Source of the DNA: Onchocerca volvulus
Lineage: Eukaryota > Nematoda > Chromadorea > Rhabditida > Onchocercidae
Length of the DNA: 64,000 nt
Assembly: GCA_000499405.2 (NCBI GenBank)
Contig: HG738141.1
Location: 974,642-1,038,641, forward strand
Direction of reading: 5' to 3'
Shown: positions 24,710 to 39,926 of the stretch, one piece after another
Layout of the letters: every line of letters starts with the position of its first letter
How positions within the stretch are numbered: position 1 is the stretch's first letter
Translations under genes and position numbers: made by a program
The notes under the pieces: generated by a model
What the model saw: only the letters and a program-made list of their open reading frames with translations
The model's database searches: none
What the model was told of the DNA's origin: nothing

Positions 24710-27700
24710 TCGATGTTAGATGGATTCGAAATTTATTCTTCATTAATATTTCTGGTCATTGTTGATTATCGGTGTATATTAATTGAATTCTTGCAATTTA
24801 GTGAATTACTTTACTGACAACAGCTTATTACTATTATTGTTGCAATTGTTTATTTATAAATAATTATTCTTTGCCTCATATAATTGAGCATAGTTTTTCT
24901 CCTTTATTTTCTCTTATTCTTTTATTTCAATCTGTCTGTGCCTATTTGCCCACTTATTGAGCAAAATTTTTATCATTAACTAAACTTATCGATCAAAACT
25001 TGCACAATAATGTGCATGTCATGTGTAAGTAAATTCTTCATTCTGAAACCATTAAAACAAAATGAAATCCATTCATGTATGCCAAAGAACAGCTAAAATA
25101 AAAAATTAAAATGATCCAAAATTTGTTGCTGCCTAATTCTATCTAAACTTCAACTATTTTTTTCAATTATTATCCTTAAAATGTACTACTTATATTTTCC
25201 TGTTCAGATTATCAAAATAGCAAAGGAAATGGGCTTTTAAGATTGGCTCTCCTTGAATAAAAAAAATGTTGATTTTCTTGTACTGAACATTGGCTATATA
25301 GGGATATAGCTGGAATTGAAGAAAAATTCAAATTATAAACAGACTATAAATCATTTCTGGATTTTTTTTTAACACATATATCGTTATTAGATGCAGAAAA
25401 CAGTGTTTTAAAAATATATTAAAACAGTGATTATTTGTTATCTATCAGCAGAAATTTCACAAATTCAAAAACGATTGAAATAAGCTACTCTCGCAAGGAA
25501 AAAATGTGATTTTATTATATTTGAATCTCGAACGACAATCTATCTTTTTTTTTCATTGATTTTAAACAGAACAAGTGCAATTTCGATATGTTTTAAATTT
25601 TATTGAAAGCAATGAAGTTCATTGAAAAATCAAATCATTCTATTTGACTACATTCAACATAATAAAGAGAGAGAAAAAATATGGAAAAGAGGAACTAATG
25701 AAAGCATAAACTTGATCGATGAATTGATTAAATTCAAACACTTTCTTCATTATTTTGATTTTATATCTTCTCCGCATTCTTCCTAACATGTCTAACATGT
25801 CTAAAAAAACTTCCTTATTACACAAGAAATCACTTTATATGCATGCATACGAAAATAATCCTTATAAGCATATGTGTGCTTAACAATAAGAACAAAAACA
25901 GAACTAACAACACAACCAGAAATAAAACGAACAAGTTTGAAAGAGAAAAAGAGAAACAAAAACAACAGATGTATGGAAATCTAAAAAAAAAAAGGTTTAT
26001 CGGTAAAATAAATGCTTTTGCATCATTCTACTAGAAAAGATATTGCAAATTCCACTTCCTATACTTAGACTTTAATATCATTCCCATGTTAATATATGAA
26101 TCAAGCTACCCATAATGGAACAAAAGAATAAAAAATGATCTATTTCTAAGCCAACAAAATATTCTATAAGTATACTTTCACGTAGACTTCATCAGTTTCA
26201 AAACAAAACAAAAATAAATTAAAAATTGTAACAGGCAAACTCCTACTCATATATAAGTGATATGAGTAGTGCAAAATAAATCCGTTCATTTCCATTTGGA
26301 TAATTGTAAAAAAAACTTTTGCAGGATATTTTTCTTTTGCCGTGCAGAATTGTTTTGTTCTTGAAATGTAGTTAATTTGCAGAAATGACTATATTTCATA
26401 ATTTTGGCTGAACAATAAAGGAAATTCCCGAAGCAGAATCACATTAACAGAACTTCCAAATACGATAATAACAACAGTCAAAATATCAATGAAGATGAAA
26501 TACTAAATTTGAAATGAAGTTGAAAAATTCTTGGAAAATTTAAATTTCTCAGAAAATTAGAGATTACAAAAATAATTAAGTAATATGTTTTACAATAAAC
26601 TGTAAGTGAAGAAACCAAATGAGATGAAAATACTTTTAAAGTCTGATTGGTATCTTAATAGGATGTAATCAATCCAAATACAGACACAATTCATCAGACA
26701 AAATTAGGACTACCCAATGTTGGAACCATAACTACATCTGTTGAATATTAGGTCATTCTCAATTATGACAATAATTAAATATCCCTAAATAATTAAAAAT
26801 TTGAAAAAGTGAAAGAAAAACTTCTCTCCAAAAAAAAAAAAACAGAAAACATCTTTAGTATTAAAAATAATCCCTACTTTTTAGCTTTACTAAGGCGTTT
26901 GTATTAGCTTTCCAGATAGAGAAGAGAGGGAGAGAAAGAGAACAGAGAGGGAAAGAAAAAGAGAGAGCAAAGAGATAGATAGAAATAGAAAGAAAAGCCG
27001 GAAACTTTCGTTCCTTGTTTTAGATTATGCAAAAGCTATTTGTTTACATTCAACCACCGTTAAGTCAATAATTTTATCATCCACTTATTAATAGTTTCAA
27101 ATTCGTCATCTGTAGCGATCGCATTAAAATGTTAACGTTGTTCGACGACATTCATCTGCAATATAATTTCGCTTTACACAGTAAAACAGTTTCAAATAAT
27201 GATGCAGTAAAATAGATGACTTTTTCATACAGTGTGTAACATTCAACTAATATCAATATTAACTTGCATCTTGAATGATATTATCAACTATCAATTTCAG
27301 TTTGATTGTTTTAACTGGATGAAAAAATTATGTAATCTCCTAAGATATTGTCTTGGGAGATTATATAATTTATTATGAATCAAACAAGAACTTGATTTAA
27401 ATTGCAAGGAAAACACAAAAAGAATCCACTACTTAGATGATATCTGGAAAATGATGGATTTGTCTCATATCTCCATTAAATATTCTTTAATTCCTAATTA
27501 ACGTAGTATCAAATATTTCGTTTCTTTTGATTTTAATTGCTATGGTTACCAAAGTTTATTCAGGAATTGCCTAAATTTAAATGTTCTTTCTTTCCTTTTT
27601 GTCTTCATTTCCATTTCAAATCATTCTCAGTGCATGCAAACGGCCATTTCAATTGCTCACAAAATATGATAATAAGAAAAGGAACAATTATAAATTTACA

Positions 27701-28430
27701 TTCACTTGGACAGATAAACAAACACATCGCAACAAATGAATATTTTCGATGCGATATATATTGCAAGCAAAATAAATCAAACGACTGAACAACAAAAAAA
27801 AGATTTTAAAACTGTTATAAAAAAGGCTAAAGCAGAAGTAAAGCCGTAAGCTAAAATGATCAAATGAATTCACATCCAAAACAGCTAACCTCATGCCCTC
27901 TTTATTTAAGCTAATTCCATTCTGCAGATGGCAGAAAAAAAGCATTCTGACATGAGTTTGATTGCAGAAATATTCATGTTAATAACATCAGTAAATTTAT
28001 TCGCTTGACGAATCGGAATTAATGGTTGATTTATATACATTCAACCATGGTTTAAAAATTAAAATGATCATTAAGTTATATTAGGACCGAATGTCCAAGC
28101 ATAACATAACGAAGCGTCGTGTCCGATATGATCAGTTATCATATGCAATCATATTCTACGAAAGCAAAGCAATTAGAAAAATTGTAGAGTGATGACCGTG
28201 CGATTAAAGAAACAAATATCGGATATGCATTATCAAACCTAAAAGTTCAGTAAGAATGAATTAAGGGACGAAAAGAAAAGTGTTTATGAAAAGCGAAAGC
28301 ATTAAAAATAAAAATAACAATATATACTACAACTCTAAAAGCTAAAATTTGAAAAGATGAAAGTAAATTTCTCCTCAATTTATCACAGTCGTCTCTTACC
28401 ACTTCTCTATGATTTCTTTCCTAACCATAA
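24710..28430. other. Intergenic AT-rich DNA with a purine tract and one hairpin
   Basis: No supported coding exon. There is a G+A-only style tract at about 26917-26996, rich in GAGA and GAAA. A 21-bp stem hairpin lies at 27325-27371. The rest is AT-rich with short runs of A and T. Confidence 0.45.
27325..27371. other. Inverted repeat, 21-bp stem with 5-base loop
   Basis: Arms 27325-27345 and 27351-27371 pair over 21 positions. The two non-identical positions are G-T pairs and so would be G-U wobbles in a + strand transcript. The loop is TATTG. The stem contains a CTCCTAAGA/TCTTGGGAG core, so it is not merely AT-run pairing. Function unknown. Confidence 0.6.
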
Positions 28431-31400
28431 TTAGTTCGCACAGATGGATCGTTTTTCTTCTTCATTGCCACGTTTTTGCGGTCTGTTTATTACTTCACAA
28501 AGTTTAGATGCTTGAGAAACAAGCTCCAACTTTCGTTTATGCTCATTTTCCAGTTGCTTTTTGAGTTGCTGTAACGTGAAAGTGATTGGCAAAGAAAAGC
28601 TAGAAGGTTTACAAACATGCATTCTACTACAAAAATAATCCATATATTGATAGAATCCCCAAATCGCTATAAAATGCAGCAATGAAATTACATTTCAGTA
28701 TTAGTGTTTCGATAAGAAGGATGATTTGAAGCATATTCAACTTAATAAGTCTCATAACTTATATTTTGATATGCTATTATTTTTAAAACCTCTCTAAAAA
28801 AAATTCTGCTGTTACCAAAAAATGATCACTGTTAACCCCATTTATGAAATAAAGCAGTAAAATAATTCAGATCTCTGCAAGAAATGCTGGTTTGCATTTT
28901 TGTTTTGTACAATTATTATTTTATTAAAGCAAGCAAAAAGCTTTGAAACATGCAGCAAAACACTAAAAATGAGAAATTTTGAAAGCAAACATGCGATTAG
29001 CATATACAGTGAAACTTTCTCAAATTCCTTGTATACAAAACAGGTATTATATTATTGCATTACTTTATTCAAATCTTTGTTTATACAGAGTTTCGAAAAG
29101 AAAAAATCTGTTTTGCAAGTAAAAAGTATATGAAAATTAAAATAAACCTCGTTTATTTCTTGTCGTAAACGTGAAATTTCGCTAAAATATACTTTTTCCT
29201 TCGAAATGGTTTCTTGCTCGATTGCATCAATGTGAGAAGCCTATAAAAACATCCATAAAAAAAGATCGATAAAATGCTAAGACTCATTTTATATTCCAGT
29301 ACGCTACAGCTATAGTATATATTTCCTATAAGTTTTCTATAGCAGAACTGTCGTTATGGGCAGGATATTCAAACGAAGAATAACCACCATAAAAAATCAA
29401 AATAGTAAAATAAGAATGATAAGATAAATGATTCTTTTTTGACCATCAAATATTCTAACAATCATCACGAATCAAGATCTTATTTAGAAATAAGTAATTC
29501 CTTCTTCATTACTGCATCGAGAATCGCCATATTTATTGTACAATGTTATTAATAAAGTTTTCAAGTTGCTGTTGCAAGCAATGAAAACTTACAAGACTGA
29601 CAAGTGCTGCTCGATACCTCCGATTTTTTGCCTCCAGCTCTGCAACTTTCGCCAAATTCATCTTATCTTTGTTACCATCGTTTTCAATCTCATTGAATTG
29701 CTTAAATGTATTATATACAAGTAAATTTTCTTTCGTAAACCAATCAAAAAACATTCAACAGCTCACCATTCAACAACAAATTCAGTCTGTCTTCTTAATC
29801 ATTGGCCAAAAACAATACGAGTACTTCTCTCAAGTTGTAATAAAATTTTTTAATTCAAACTATATCGAAAATAAAATTATAAATTTTAACTTCCCCAACC
29901 TTCACATTTTCGCTCTCTTGTACCACATTTTGTACATCCTTTAACCACTTATAAAATTGATCCATATCATAAATACTCGGTAGATTCGGTAATTTTATAT
30001 TCGATGGTGCAACTGCACAAAGCGTTTTGAATACATTAGAATAATACTGTTGAAGAGCTTTCTCATGATTATTCTGTGGAAAAAAAAAAGTATTATGCTT
30101 TATTTAACTCACACTAAACAATCGATAAAATTACAAACATCTGAAAAAAATTTATACAATTGTTGAAAACTCACTGATTTTCTTGCAACATTTCAATTTG
30201 AAATCCTATTTTTTTTCCATTTTTTTTTCTTTGTCACAATCAATCAAATCTACTTCGTTAATTCTAAATTCACCTTCACTTCCTCCACGTGCTTCTTGAA
30301 AATGACTTCTTGCTGCTGCGAAATTTCTACAACCTTATAATTTGCCTCACGTAATTCCTGCAAAAAAACAGCATAATAATCGAAAGATAAGAATTTTGGA
30401 TTGATTTGCCAAATGAATCTATCCGCGGTATAAAGAGAAGTGACTTTTCCTTACAACATTTTAGCAAGCTATGTGAAGGGTATATTTTTTTTAATACTGT
30501 ATTGAGCTCTTTTATGCCCAAATGAATTATAATAAAATCCCGATGATTTTACCCATGGAAAACTGAATCAAATGGGATTTAGCTCCAATGTAAGATATAA
30601 TTTGAAAACCTATATTTCTTTTGCATTTATTTTCCTCTTCATTTATCTTCATAGTTGATATTTGGAAGTTTTTTCTTTGTCTCCATGTATTTGCTGGGTT
30701 CAATCAGCAATTGATTTTTAGGATAATTGCTAATGGGAGGGAAGATAAATTACTACAGAGTTAGCTCCCAAAATGGAAGCATGTGATAGAAGATAATTAA
30801 AACATTAAATATAAGAATAAACTGTGTATGTTCGATATGTCGCATTGGAGCATCATCTAGAACTGTGTTGACTGTGATCTTAGTGATGAATGAAGTTCAA
30901 TCAATTAACCTGGTTTTGCTTTTTCAATTCATTCATTTCCAATTTAACATTATCGTTGCAAACTACAGCATCGCCTTTTGGTACCGATAGAACTTTATGC
31001 TCTATAATCTGCAATTAAATATATTCTTAAGAAAAGTGCTGGATTGTATGAGAAAGTTTTGAAAAACGAACTTGTATTTAATTGATTAAAATTTAAAAAT
31101 CGAATTTCTTTAACATGCGAAGCTTAATCTAAGCCACTTCTATTTAATTAATTCTCTCCAGCATCTATCATAAAAACACTTTTTATCTTTCTATTCGTCT
31201 CTTTCCATGAAAATAAAAAAAGAGAACATACATACACATTTATTTATATAATCATAATGACAATCAATTCTATCTGGCAAAGAACAAAATTACAAAATTA
31301 TTTTTTGAAACAGATTAAAAGCGCACAGACAATGTATTACCATCATTTTTCATATAAGTTTGAATTCTTCTTAGTAAGTGACTCAACCAATTTCCGATTT

Positions 31401-34400
31401 TATAAAAAAAAAAAAAAAAAAAGTAAAAAAGAGGCGATTTTTCGCAATTTAGACTCGATTTTTCTTATTGGAATTTATTATTGGAGTTATTGCACAATAC
31501 TCTTTGGAGCACTGCATAACACCATTATTCCAAATTTAATTCAAAAAGAAGAAGGGAAATAAGGAATAAATAAAAAGTATCTCGATTTCATTCAAATGAA
31601 AACCGATTTGGACCATAAAATCAAATTATATTCAATACTAAAAACTACTCATTTTCAAATAGGTACACATTCTTAGTCAATATTATTTTTTCATTATCTT
31701 TGTATTTCAAATAAATATAAAGATAATGGAAAAATAATAATGGCAAGAAATGATAAAGTAAATCATGAAATATGTTAATACTTCATCAGTTCAGTTTTAG
31801 AAACCAAGTTCAGCGATTAAAATAAATTCTACAGAGAAACAAAGAAAAAATTCTGCTTAGATGAAATATCTCATTGAACTATTGATTTATACATCATTTA
31901 GATTTCCTCAACCTACATTTATTAATTTTTATATAAATATTCTGATCAAGAATAGATTACTTTTTCAATTTTACATTAGTTTTAAAATATATCTGATATC
32001 ATTATCAAAGTGCTTCTTGTTGTCTATTTGAAGGTTAACAAGGACGAATTCACAATAACATAAAAAAGACTGAAAACACTTACTTTTTCATGCATGTCCA
32101 TATCAGAAGAAGATACTATCGTTTCACTGTAAAACACTTGACTTATGTTGCGTAATAGTATAAAAGAAAATGGATATATTTACAAATATTACTAATAAAC
32201 AAAAGAAAAAAAAAAAAAAAAACGAGCTGCTACATTTCAATCTTATCTCTAAGAAATGAATACTGGACAATCTTACTATCTCTATCAGAAATTTACACTT
32301 CTATATAATCAGCTGTATCTTGTTAAAACGGAACACTAAAAAAAAAAATTGTAATATCATATACAAAATAAATCTCTCAAAGAAGTAATGCGGTTTATTT
32401 CACCAATGTAATGACATTAAGTCTAAAGATACTTTGACGTATAATAACTATTAAATTTTAAAGTTATGAGTAAATGTTGACCGATTTTTGCTAATTCAAA
32501 AAACTTCTGCTAACCTTTCCATTCCATTTTTTTTGTACTTCGCAATTTCCTCTTCCAAAGAGACAATAAGATTCAATTTTTTATTGTACTCATTTTTAAA
32601 TTCGTTCAACTCTTTACGGCAATGCGCAACTTCAGCTGCTTCTCTAGAAATGCTTAAAAAGATGGTGATTAGGTAATGGAAAAGTAACAATTTTCAATCT
32701 TTTAAATTTTATGGTGGATAACTATCAAAACATTATGGTACTTATTTTGACTAAATTGGGCACTTCAATGACTAGCGATATTTTAAATGAAATGAAAAAT
32801 TACTTACTCGATAGATATCTGCTTGACATATTTTTCTTTCTCTGCTTGGATATATTCTAGTTCATTCTTTAACTTGGCAATATCCTAAAAAAAATAAGAT
32901 GTTCGCGAGGAAATCAGGAAATAAAAAATCTATAATATAACGAAATCTGCTGCAACCTAAAGTGTAGTTAAGATAATGCCAAAAAATTTCTCCCATCAAA
33001 TTAATTTCATTATCTTCTTCTATTTGCTGGATACTTTATCCAAAATATCATAATGCATAACTACCAACTTTTCCATTTATTTTTATTTATCCAATCTATA
33101 TTTATATATATATCTGTTTATTTATTTATTTTAATACGTTATGAAATCTGAAATGCTCCAGGATTAATTACTATTAAAATCCGACCTGTTTTATTTTTAA
33201 TGCATTAATTGAAAATTCAGATATTTGAATTTAATATCCAAAATCCATCCTTTATTCACTGTTCAAAAATTATACTACATTGAACTTCCCTTCAGATAAG
33301 ACGATATTGATTTCAACTGATATTGTATTCTCAAATGAAATCAGCATGCCATATACAGAAAAATTGATCACATTCAATCTAATCAAAAACTCGAAGCTAT
33401 GATAAAAAAACCAACTTTATCATGTGCTTCCATAATATCAACAAGCTGTTTCCGATATTTTTCAACTTCCTTAGTCAATTCATTGCAGCTTTCATCATTG
33501 GTTGTTCTTGCGTTCTGCAGTGCTTTTAGCTGATTGTTTAACTGCAATAAAGTTTTCTAAATAAAAAGTTAAAAGAGAGATAACAAAGTTTAAACACTAT
33601 TAACTTATTCACAGCATTTACGAGGGTAGATTAATAACTCACCATAGAAACCAAAATTTTGCAATTTAGTTTCAGAAAGTTTTATACGGAAAGAATACAG
33701 ATAGAAACATTAATTTTTTACCTCTGCATTTGCAGTTTCCATTTCGGCTAACTTTTTACTGTAAGTAGCACAATCACTCATATATCTCATGCGTTCTCGA
33801 TTAGAATCCGTAAGTTGCGCATTTAAAATATGAATTTGTTCACAATGCTGGAAAAAAGGAGAAAGTATTATAAATATTCCTTCAAATATCATTTCATAAA
33901 GCAAAATCATCACCTTAATCTTTACTAAGCAGCTTAGCTTTTCGACTTCCTCTATACCTTCTCAAGTTTATTTCCTACGAGATTTTTTCATAATACTAAT
34001 GGGTTCCAAGCTTTATCATTTTTCTAACTTGAGGAAATCAATTGAAATGATAAAAATTGAACATCACAGTTCGATAAAAAAGAAAAAAATATTTTTAGTG
34101 CAAAGAATTTATTCCCAAAAAAAAAGAAAAAAAAAAGCATTCAAAGACAGTTATTGAAGAACAATTTTCGATTCTAATGAAGCACCAGTATCATACGATA
34201 AAGGAGTAAAAAAACTCACTTTTTCTCGTTCCTGAACCGCCATTTCGGCATTTCCTCTATGTTGTAACATTTCATCTCGAATCTCGGAAGTCACAACACT
34301 CAAATCTTCTGCCACTTTCATCGTATTTTTTAATTTCATCTCAAGCGTATCACGTTCTGCCTTCTGAAATAAGAAACTAATAAAATATTTTTGTTTGAAT

Positions 34401-37400
34401 CCCTACTATTATCACTTCAGATGACGATAAGTTTAACAAAATATATGTTAGGCATGTTAAAAAATTGACGTGCAAAATCCCATATAATCTTCAATCTCAA
34501 AATTTAAAGATATTAATTACACTACTTGCTTTTCGGAACCTTTTAAATCATCTTTCTGTCACAATATAATTTTATAACAATCTAAATAGCCTTACCGCAC
34601 TGCCTTCCACATCTTGTAAGCGTTTCTCGATTAAAGCATTTGTTTTGTTCAAATGTTCGATTTGGCAATCTTGATTCTAGAAAGGTAGAGAAAAGGCATT
34701 ATTCGCAAACGGTCTAAATAAAAATCTAAAAAACATAATCAATACAGAAATTTTTCCAGAAAATCCGAACCGAGAAAGACATATGATATCTAGTACAATC
34801 TCTGTGAATGTTGAAAGACCATGAACAGAATTCCACTAAAGGAAGTCTTAACACAACTACAGGATAAATCTCTGTATTTTTCCAGGATTCTCCTAAATCT
34901 TCTACACCATCGAATCAGAAAATGAATACGATTTGAATCGTCATCCATCTCATTATTTTCTGATGCTGATCTCATTTGAATCATATGCGAAACATCTTCA
35001 GGAACATGCATTAAGTTCCACCTGCAATTTATTCCTCATTTGTTGTATTGCTTGCATGCGTTGATTCAATTCCAATTCCTGCTGCGAACAACGATTTTTA
35101 CTGGATGTTAATTCCTGAAAACAAGGATAAAGAACCTATCCTACTACTCAATAGTTAACAATGCATAACTCTCTTGCACATCGTGTCCCATAGTCTCTTT
35201 TAGTCAAAATATATCAAATAACAATTATCAAAAGTGAAAGATATTTCCCTTTTGAAAATTAGTTCTTGCATATTACAGTTCAACTGAGAGCAAATCACTA
35301 GCTCATCTTAAAAAAAATTGCGGTACTTACTTTCATCTTCAGTCAATCCTACCGTTCAATTCAGTTACATATTGCATGGCTTAAAGCTCAACTGATAATA
35401 TCATTCATAAGAATTTATTTAATTAAATTTTCTTTCAATCTAACCAAATCAAAATAAATAAGAGTGGTTAAATAGTTTCCTTAAGCGGAAAAATGAAACA
35501 AAATAAAATCTTAACTAAGAAATGAAACAGAATCAAAATCGAAATTTGAAGAAAATTAAAACATACAGCTTTCAATCGGTCAATTTGTTGTTGATAAGGT
35601 TTAGTATCAATGGGCGGTGGTGTCGAGTGAATAACAGATTGTGCCTTTTTCATTTCTTCCCTCAATGCACCAAATTCTCCTTGTAACTGAGAGAAAAGAA
35701 AAACAAAATTTAAAGATTCTCTTTATTTATGCAAAATTCACTGATAATGAATTAAGTAACTTTCAGAATTTCAAATAAACGACAAATTTTATAGTTTGTT
35801 TAAAAACATACTCTAACTCCAAATTTTTCTTTTTCTCTAATATTATTCGAGGTCTTGCAATGTACATCAATAATTTCATCATAGCTAAATTATTTGACAT
35901 GAAATGATGAACAACACTTCTTTAGCCCTTGAGAAAACTTGAAGAGATAAAACTGACATACCTGATCATATTTTCGCTGTAAGTACGACTTCTCTTGCGC
36001 ATTACTACTCAACTGAGCGCATACCGTTTGCTCAAATAATTTATACTTTCTCTTCTCTTCATTTAATGTTTTCCTGTAAAAAAGAAAAAAATATGTATTT
36101 ATTTTCATTTTCATCAATATCTAAGACTACGATAATCAATAATAAGCTAGCTACTGATGAATGAAAAATTGGAGAAACAAGGAGAATAAATGCTACGTTT
36201 TTAAATCTTTGTTGATTTGAAAAACAATGGTATCCATTTAGTGGATGAGAAGTTGAAGTCCGGAAGGACATTTATGGTTATGATTCATTGAAAAATTATT
36301 ACTTTAAGAGATTCGCTTAATTGATGTTTGATTTCATAGAAAGAGAGATCATTCTATACTTACTGAAGCATTGCAATTTCTGAATCCTTCTGTTCGGCTG
36401 CGGTAAGTTTATCGGTACATTTTAAGACAAGACGATCTTTGTCGGCAATTTGTTTTCGCATCAAAATAATTTCATCATCTAATTTAGCTTTCTGAAATTC
36501 GAAACACTGGAAAGCATAAATTTAATTATACTGATAAGATGGATAATAAAATTCTAATTGTTTTGTAACGCTACATGTCTTATTTGTCAAATGAAAAGTA
36601 TTGCCAACTATTTCCTGCTAAGCTGAACCTAACATTTTAATAATCGATAATCGATATAATCATTGAAACTTATGTTGGTAAGCAAAAAAGAAGTAAATAA
36701 TTAAGTAACCTGTGTATTCACAGTGTTGATATAATTCGTAAGAAACGTGATATACTCTGGCTCAAGCTCTGCGATAGCATTTAAACGTGTTTGAAATTTA
36801 TTTACATTGATATCTTTTAATGGATTTACTGAAAAAAAAACATTCCGATATATTTTATTTTTATTTATGATAAGAAAAATTGTGAAGAGGATGGGATAGT
36901 GGCAAATTATGCACATTGAACAGCTATTTGATCCTTTTTGATAGTTAAAATTTTTAATCATATCATGCAATGATACAATAAAATTTTCACTAACCTTTCT
37001 TTGGCTTCACCTTTTCCTCTTCATTTTCGAGAGGTACCATGATTTCTACACTTGGAACAGTTTCTTTTGTCAAATTGATTCCCTCCTTTGGTATTTCACG
37101 TAAATGTTCTTCATTCCGTCGAGCACGATTCTTTTTCTTTCCTTTTCGTTCGCTACCTTAAAATGTTTGTATTTCATTTTTGATGAATAACGAATTAAAT
37201 ATCGATTATGGACGAGAAAAATTTCTAATACTGGAAAAAATTTTCTTTGAAAAAACAGTTCTAAAACTGTTGTTACTTTTGTTATGAGACATGTAGATGG
37301 ATGAATACTGAAGAAAATCAGTAAATGATAGTTAATTTTTGAAAATCGATTTACACAAAGCCGACACTATATTCTACAAAATCAGAACTGTTGTCAAATC

Positions 37401-39154
37401 CAAAGAATTCTACCCCAAAGCATAATAATGTTGAAGATGATCATACAATATTAGCATTTACAGAGTGTTACGAAGATTTGAACTTCCCAAATTTGAAAAA
37501 ATTTAACCATCTGTATTCTTATTTTCATCGTGAAGAATATTTGCAGTAGCTATCATTTCTGATTCAGCACTAAATTTCTCGGTGATATCCCACTGCCCTG
37601 ATAACCCTTCCATACTTCTGGCAACTTTCTCATCTTTTGTTAATTCTGTTTGTTGCTTGCTTTCTGGAAATAATTAAAAAATAAAAACTTGAAAAATGAT
37701 GTTCGAATGGTATATTAAGGTTTTTTTTTTTTCAAAAGATTTACGACCGTCTCTCCAAAATATAGTGAATCATCAGAGTTAACAGCTTGCAACCAACAAC
37801 TGGACAAATGCATTCGATAGCTCGCACATGATCTCTGGCTCTGAGAATTGTGTGATAATATGATACAACACCATAAAAGAATTAATCAGAATAATGTAAA
37901 AGAAATAACGACTTCAATTTGAAGTTCCGCAGTTGTTACAAATTTTCATGAATAGCATTAAAAAAAAAAATAAACCAACCAGCCACCAAACCAGCTATCA
38001 TCTGTTTGCCTTTAGGTTTTTTACGATTCGGCTTTGCATGAATTTCACCACCAGTCGTACCGTTCCATTCTTCGATTCCAGAATGACTGCTTGTCGATAA
38101 TGGAATGCAAAATAAATCACCATTTGCAGATTTCTGGAAATGAAACCATAAACCTTTTTTTTTCAGCTAAACTGTAGCAATACTCATTAAAAAAATATAT
38201 AAGCTGCACTAATAATTTCAACATGAATGTTTCAATATAAACATCATTTTGTGCACGGAAACATTCCTATTTTTTTCAAAGTTCGGTAACATGTATTAAC
38301 TTTCATGAAATTATTGAGGTCTGATGCTTAACTAAATCTGATGGAGCATGTTAAAATAGTTATATAATACAGTAATTTAACAAATTACATTGAAATATTT
38401 TTAATGAGGAAAATTTTTAATCATACGGATAGCAAATTTTATGTAATAAGATATCAGATTTTATGCAGTATCAAATATATCAAATTTTTTGTACTAAAAT
38501 ATATGTAATAAGATGGTATCGTGTAATGTTAATTTTAATGTTATTAATATTATATGATATCTTTTTATTACATGATATCATAAACTTACACTTGTAACAT
38601 AAAAATTTATAAGTCTGTAATCTGGATTGATGAAGAAAAGACTCTACGAACAATCTGCAACATCACTGCACAGTAAATATTGACTTTCTAGAACAAATCA
38701 TCTCAAATAATTTTGCCTCTTAACTACTTACTTCACTCCGATTTTGCTTTTCTTCTGTTCCGAAATCTTTTTTCTTCTCGCCATTTTTCCCTTTATTCTT
38801 GCTCTTTGCGCTTTTTGTTTTAGCCGTCCGATCTTCCGCAAACAAGCGCAAAGCATTTTCGCCATAAGCCTATAAAAGAAAAAACATATCATAATAAACA
38901 TGTTATAAGTTATTAATCCTGAAAACTTATTCTTTTACTTTTAATAAAGAAAATTTTGGCAGAAAGACCTAATCATCCTATTTTCCGATTCCTACATTTT
39001 ATGTATCATTGTATCGGATAAATATCAGCAGATGCTGTTAAAGACACACCTTTTCGAAATCAGTTTCTTTCGGATATAGTTTAAAGACAATAATTGAAAT
39101 TATAACAATCAAAACGGCAATTACTGCTACAAATCCGAGTGATGTCGTATCCAT
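28431..39154 (-). CDS. Kinectin/p180 (RRBP1)-like ER membrane coiled-coil protein, 23 exons
   Basis: Exons: 39154-39050, 38869-38732, 38133-37980, 37663-37508, 37156-36995, 36828-36710, 36491-36364, 36073-35962, 35686-35567, 35114-35022, 34676-34596, 34363-34220, 33847-33722, 33556-33416, 32884-32808, 32643-32515, 32126-32084, 31008-30910, 30357-30274, 30073-29900, 29700-29593, 29240-29148, 28568-28431. All phases agree: 907 residues. Residues about 5-28 form one membrane segment, followed by KLYPKETDFEKAYGENALR, then a Lys-rich KGKNGEKKK region. From about residue 240 to the end it is heptad-rich coiled coil. Vertebrate kinectin and p180 share this order (N-terminal anchor, KET-type motif, basic stretch, long coiled coil) and act at rough ER, in kinesin/microtubule contact and ribosome binding. 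The assignment rests on layout and the N-terminal motif. The start follows a TTTTAG acceptor by 3 bases. A generic coiled-coil membrane protein is the alternative. Confidence 0.75.
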
Positions 39155-39926
39155 CTCCTAAAACGGTAGCTTGTAAATTCTAAGGATCAACAATGATGTA
39201 CGCTAAATTTCGATAATTCATGACCATTTCCTTTATATTCGTTAACTTTAAATCCAAAGGAAGCGATCAATCAGTGGAACTGAAATGAAAAACTTTCACA
39301 ACATTATTTGTAACAGTATACTGCTATAAGCAATATCAAAACAAATTGCCACAATTTCTATATCACCTCTGAGAATAACTTCAGCAGCTAAATAAGTTTA
39401 AGCTCTTAATTTTGCCAATATTTCCTTTAAGCGAACAACAGAAATAATTCTAGTTTTGGCAGAATAAATGCAAAAAATTCTAAAACTCCTATAACAATGT
39501 TAGTTACCAGAATAATTTTCATCTTCTGAAGTCTCTTGGAAAAATTTTTTGGGGTGAAAAATTCTGATTCCAAATCCTATAAAATCTTCTACTAACAATT
39601 GAAATCGCTGAAATCACTATATCATCGATGAATCTACCAATTCACTCCACAATTCTTAGAGAGAAGGATATGAAACTGCACACTCGACCGATTTCCAAGA
39701 AAAGTCAAAAATGCATTAACTCAAACCAAGTTATCAAAAACCTATCATATAAATATTTTACATATTCAAATTCAAAACCACACAAATATTTGACATATTC
39801 AAACTCAAAATTGAAATAAAAATGAAGGACAAACAAATTTAAAAAAATGATAAGTCAACAACTAAATTAGAAAGTTGGAAAATATTGGACTGTTGGAGAA
39901 AGAAGAATAAGTTAAATACAGATCAG

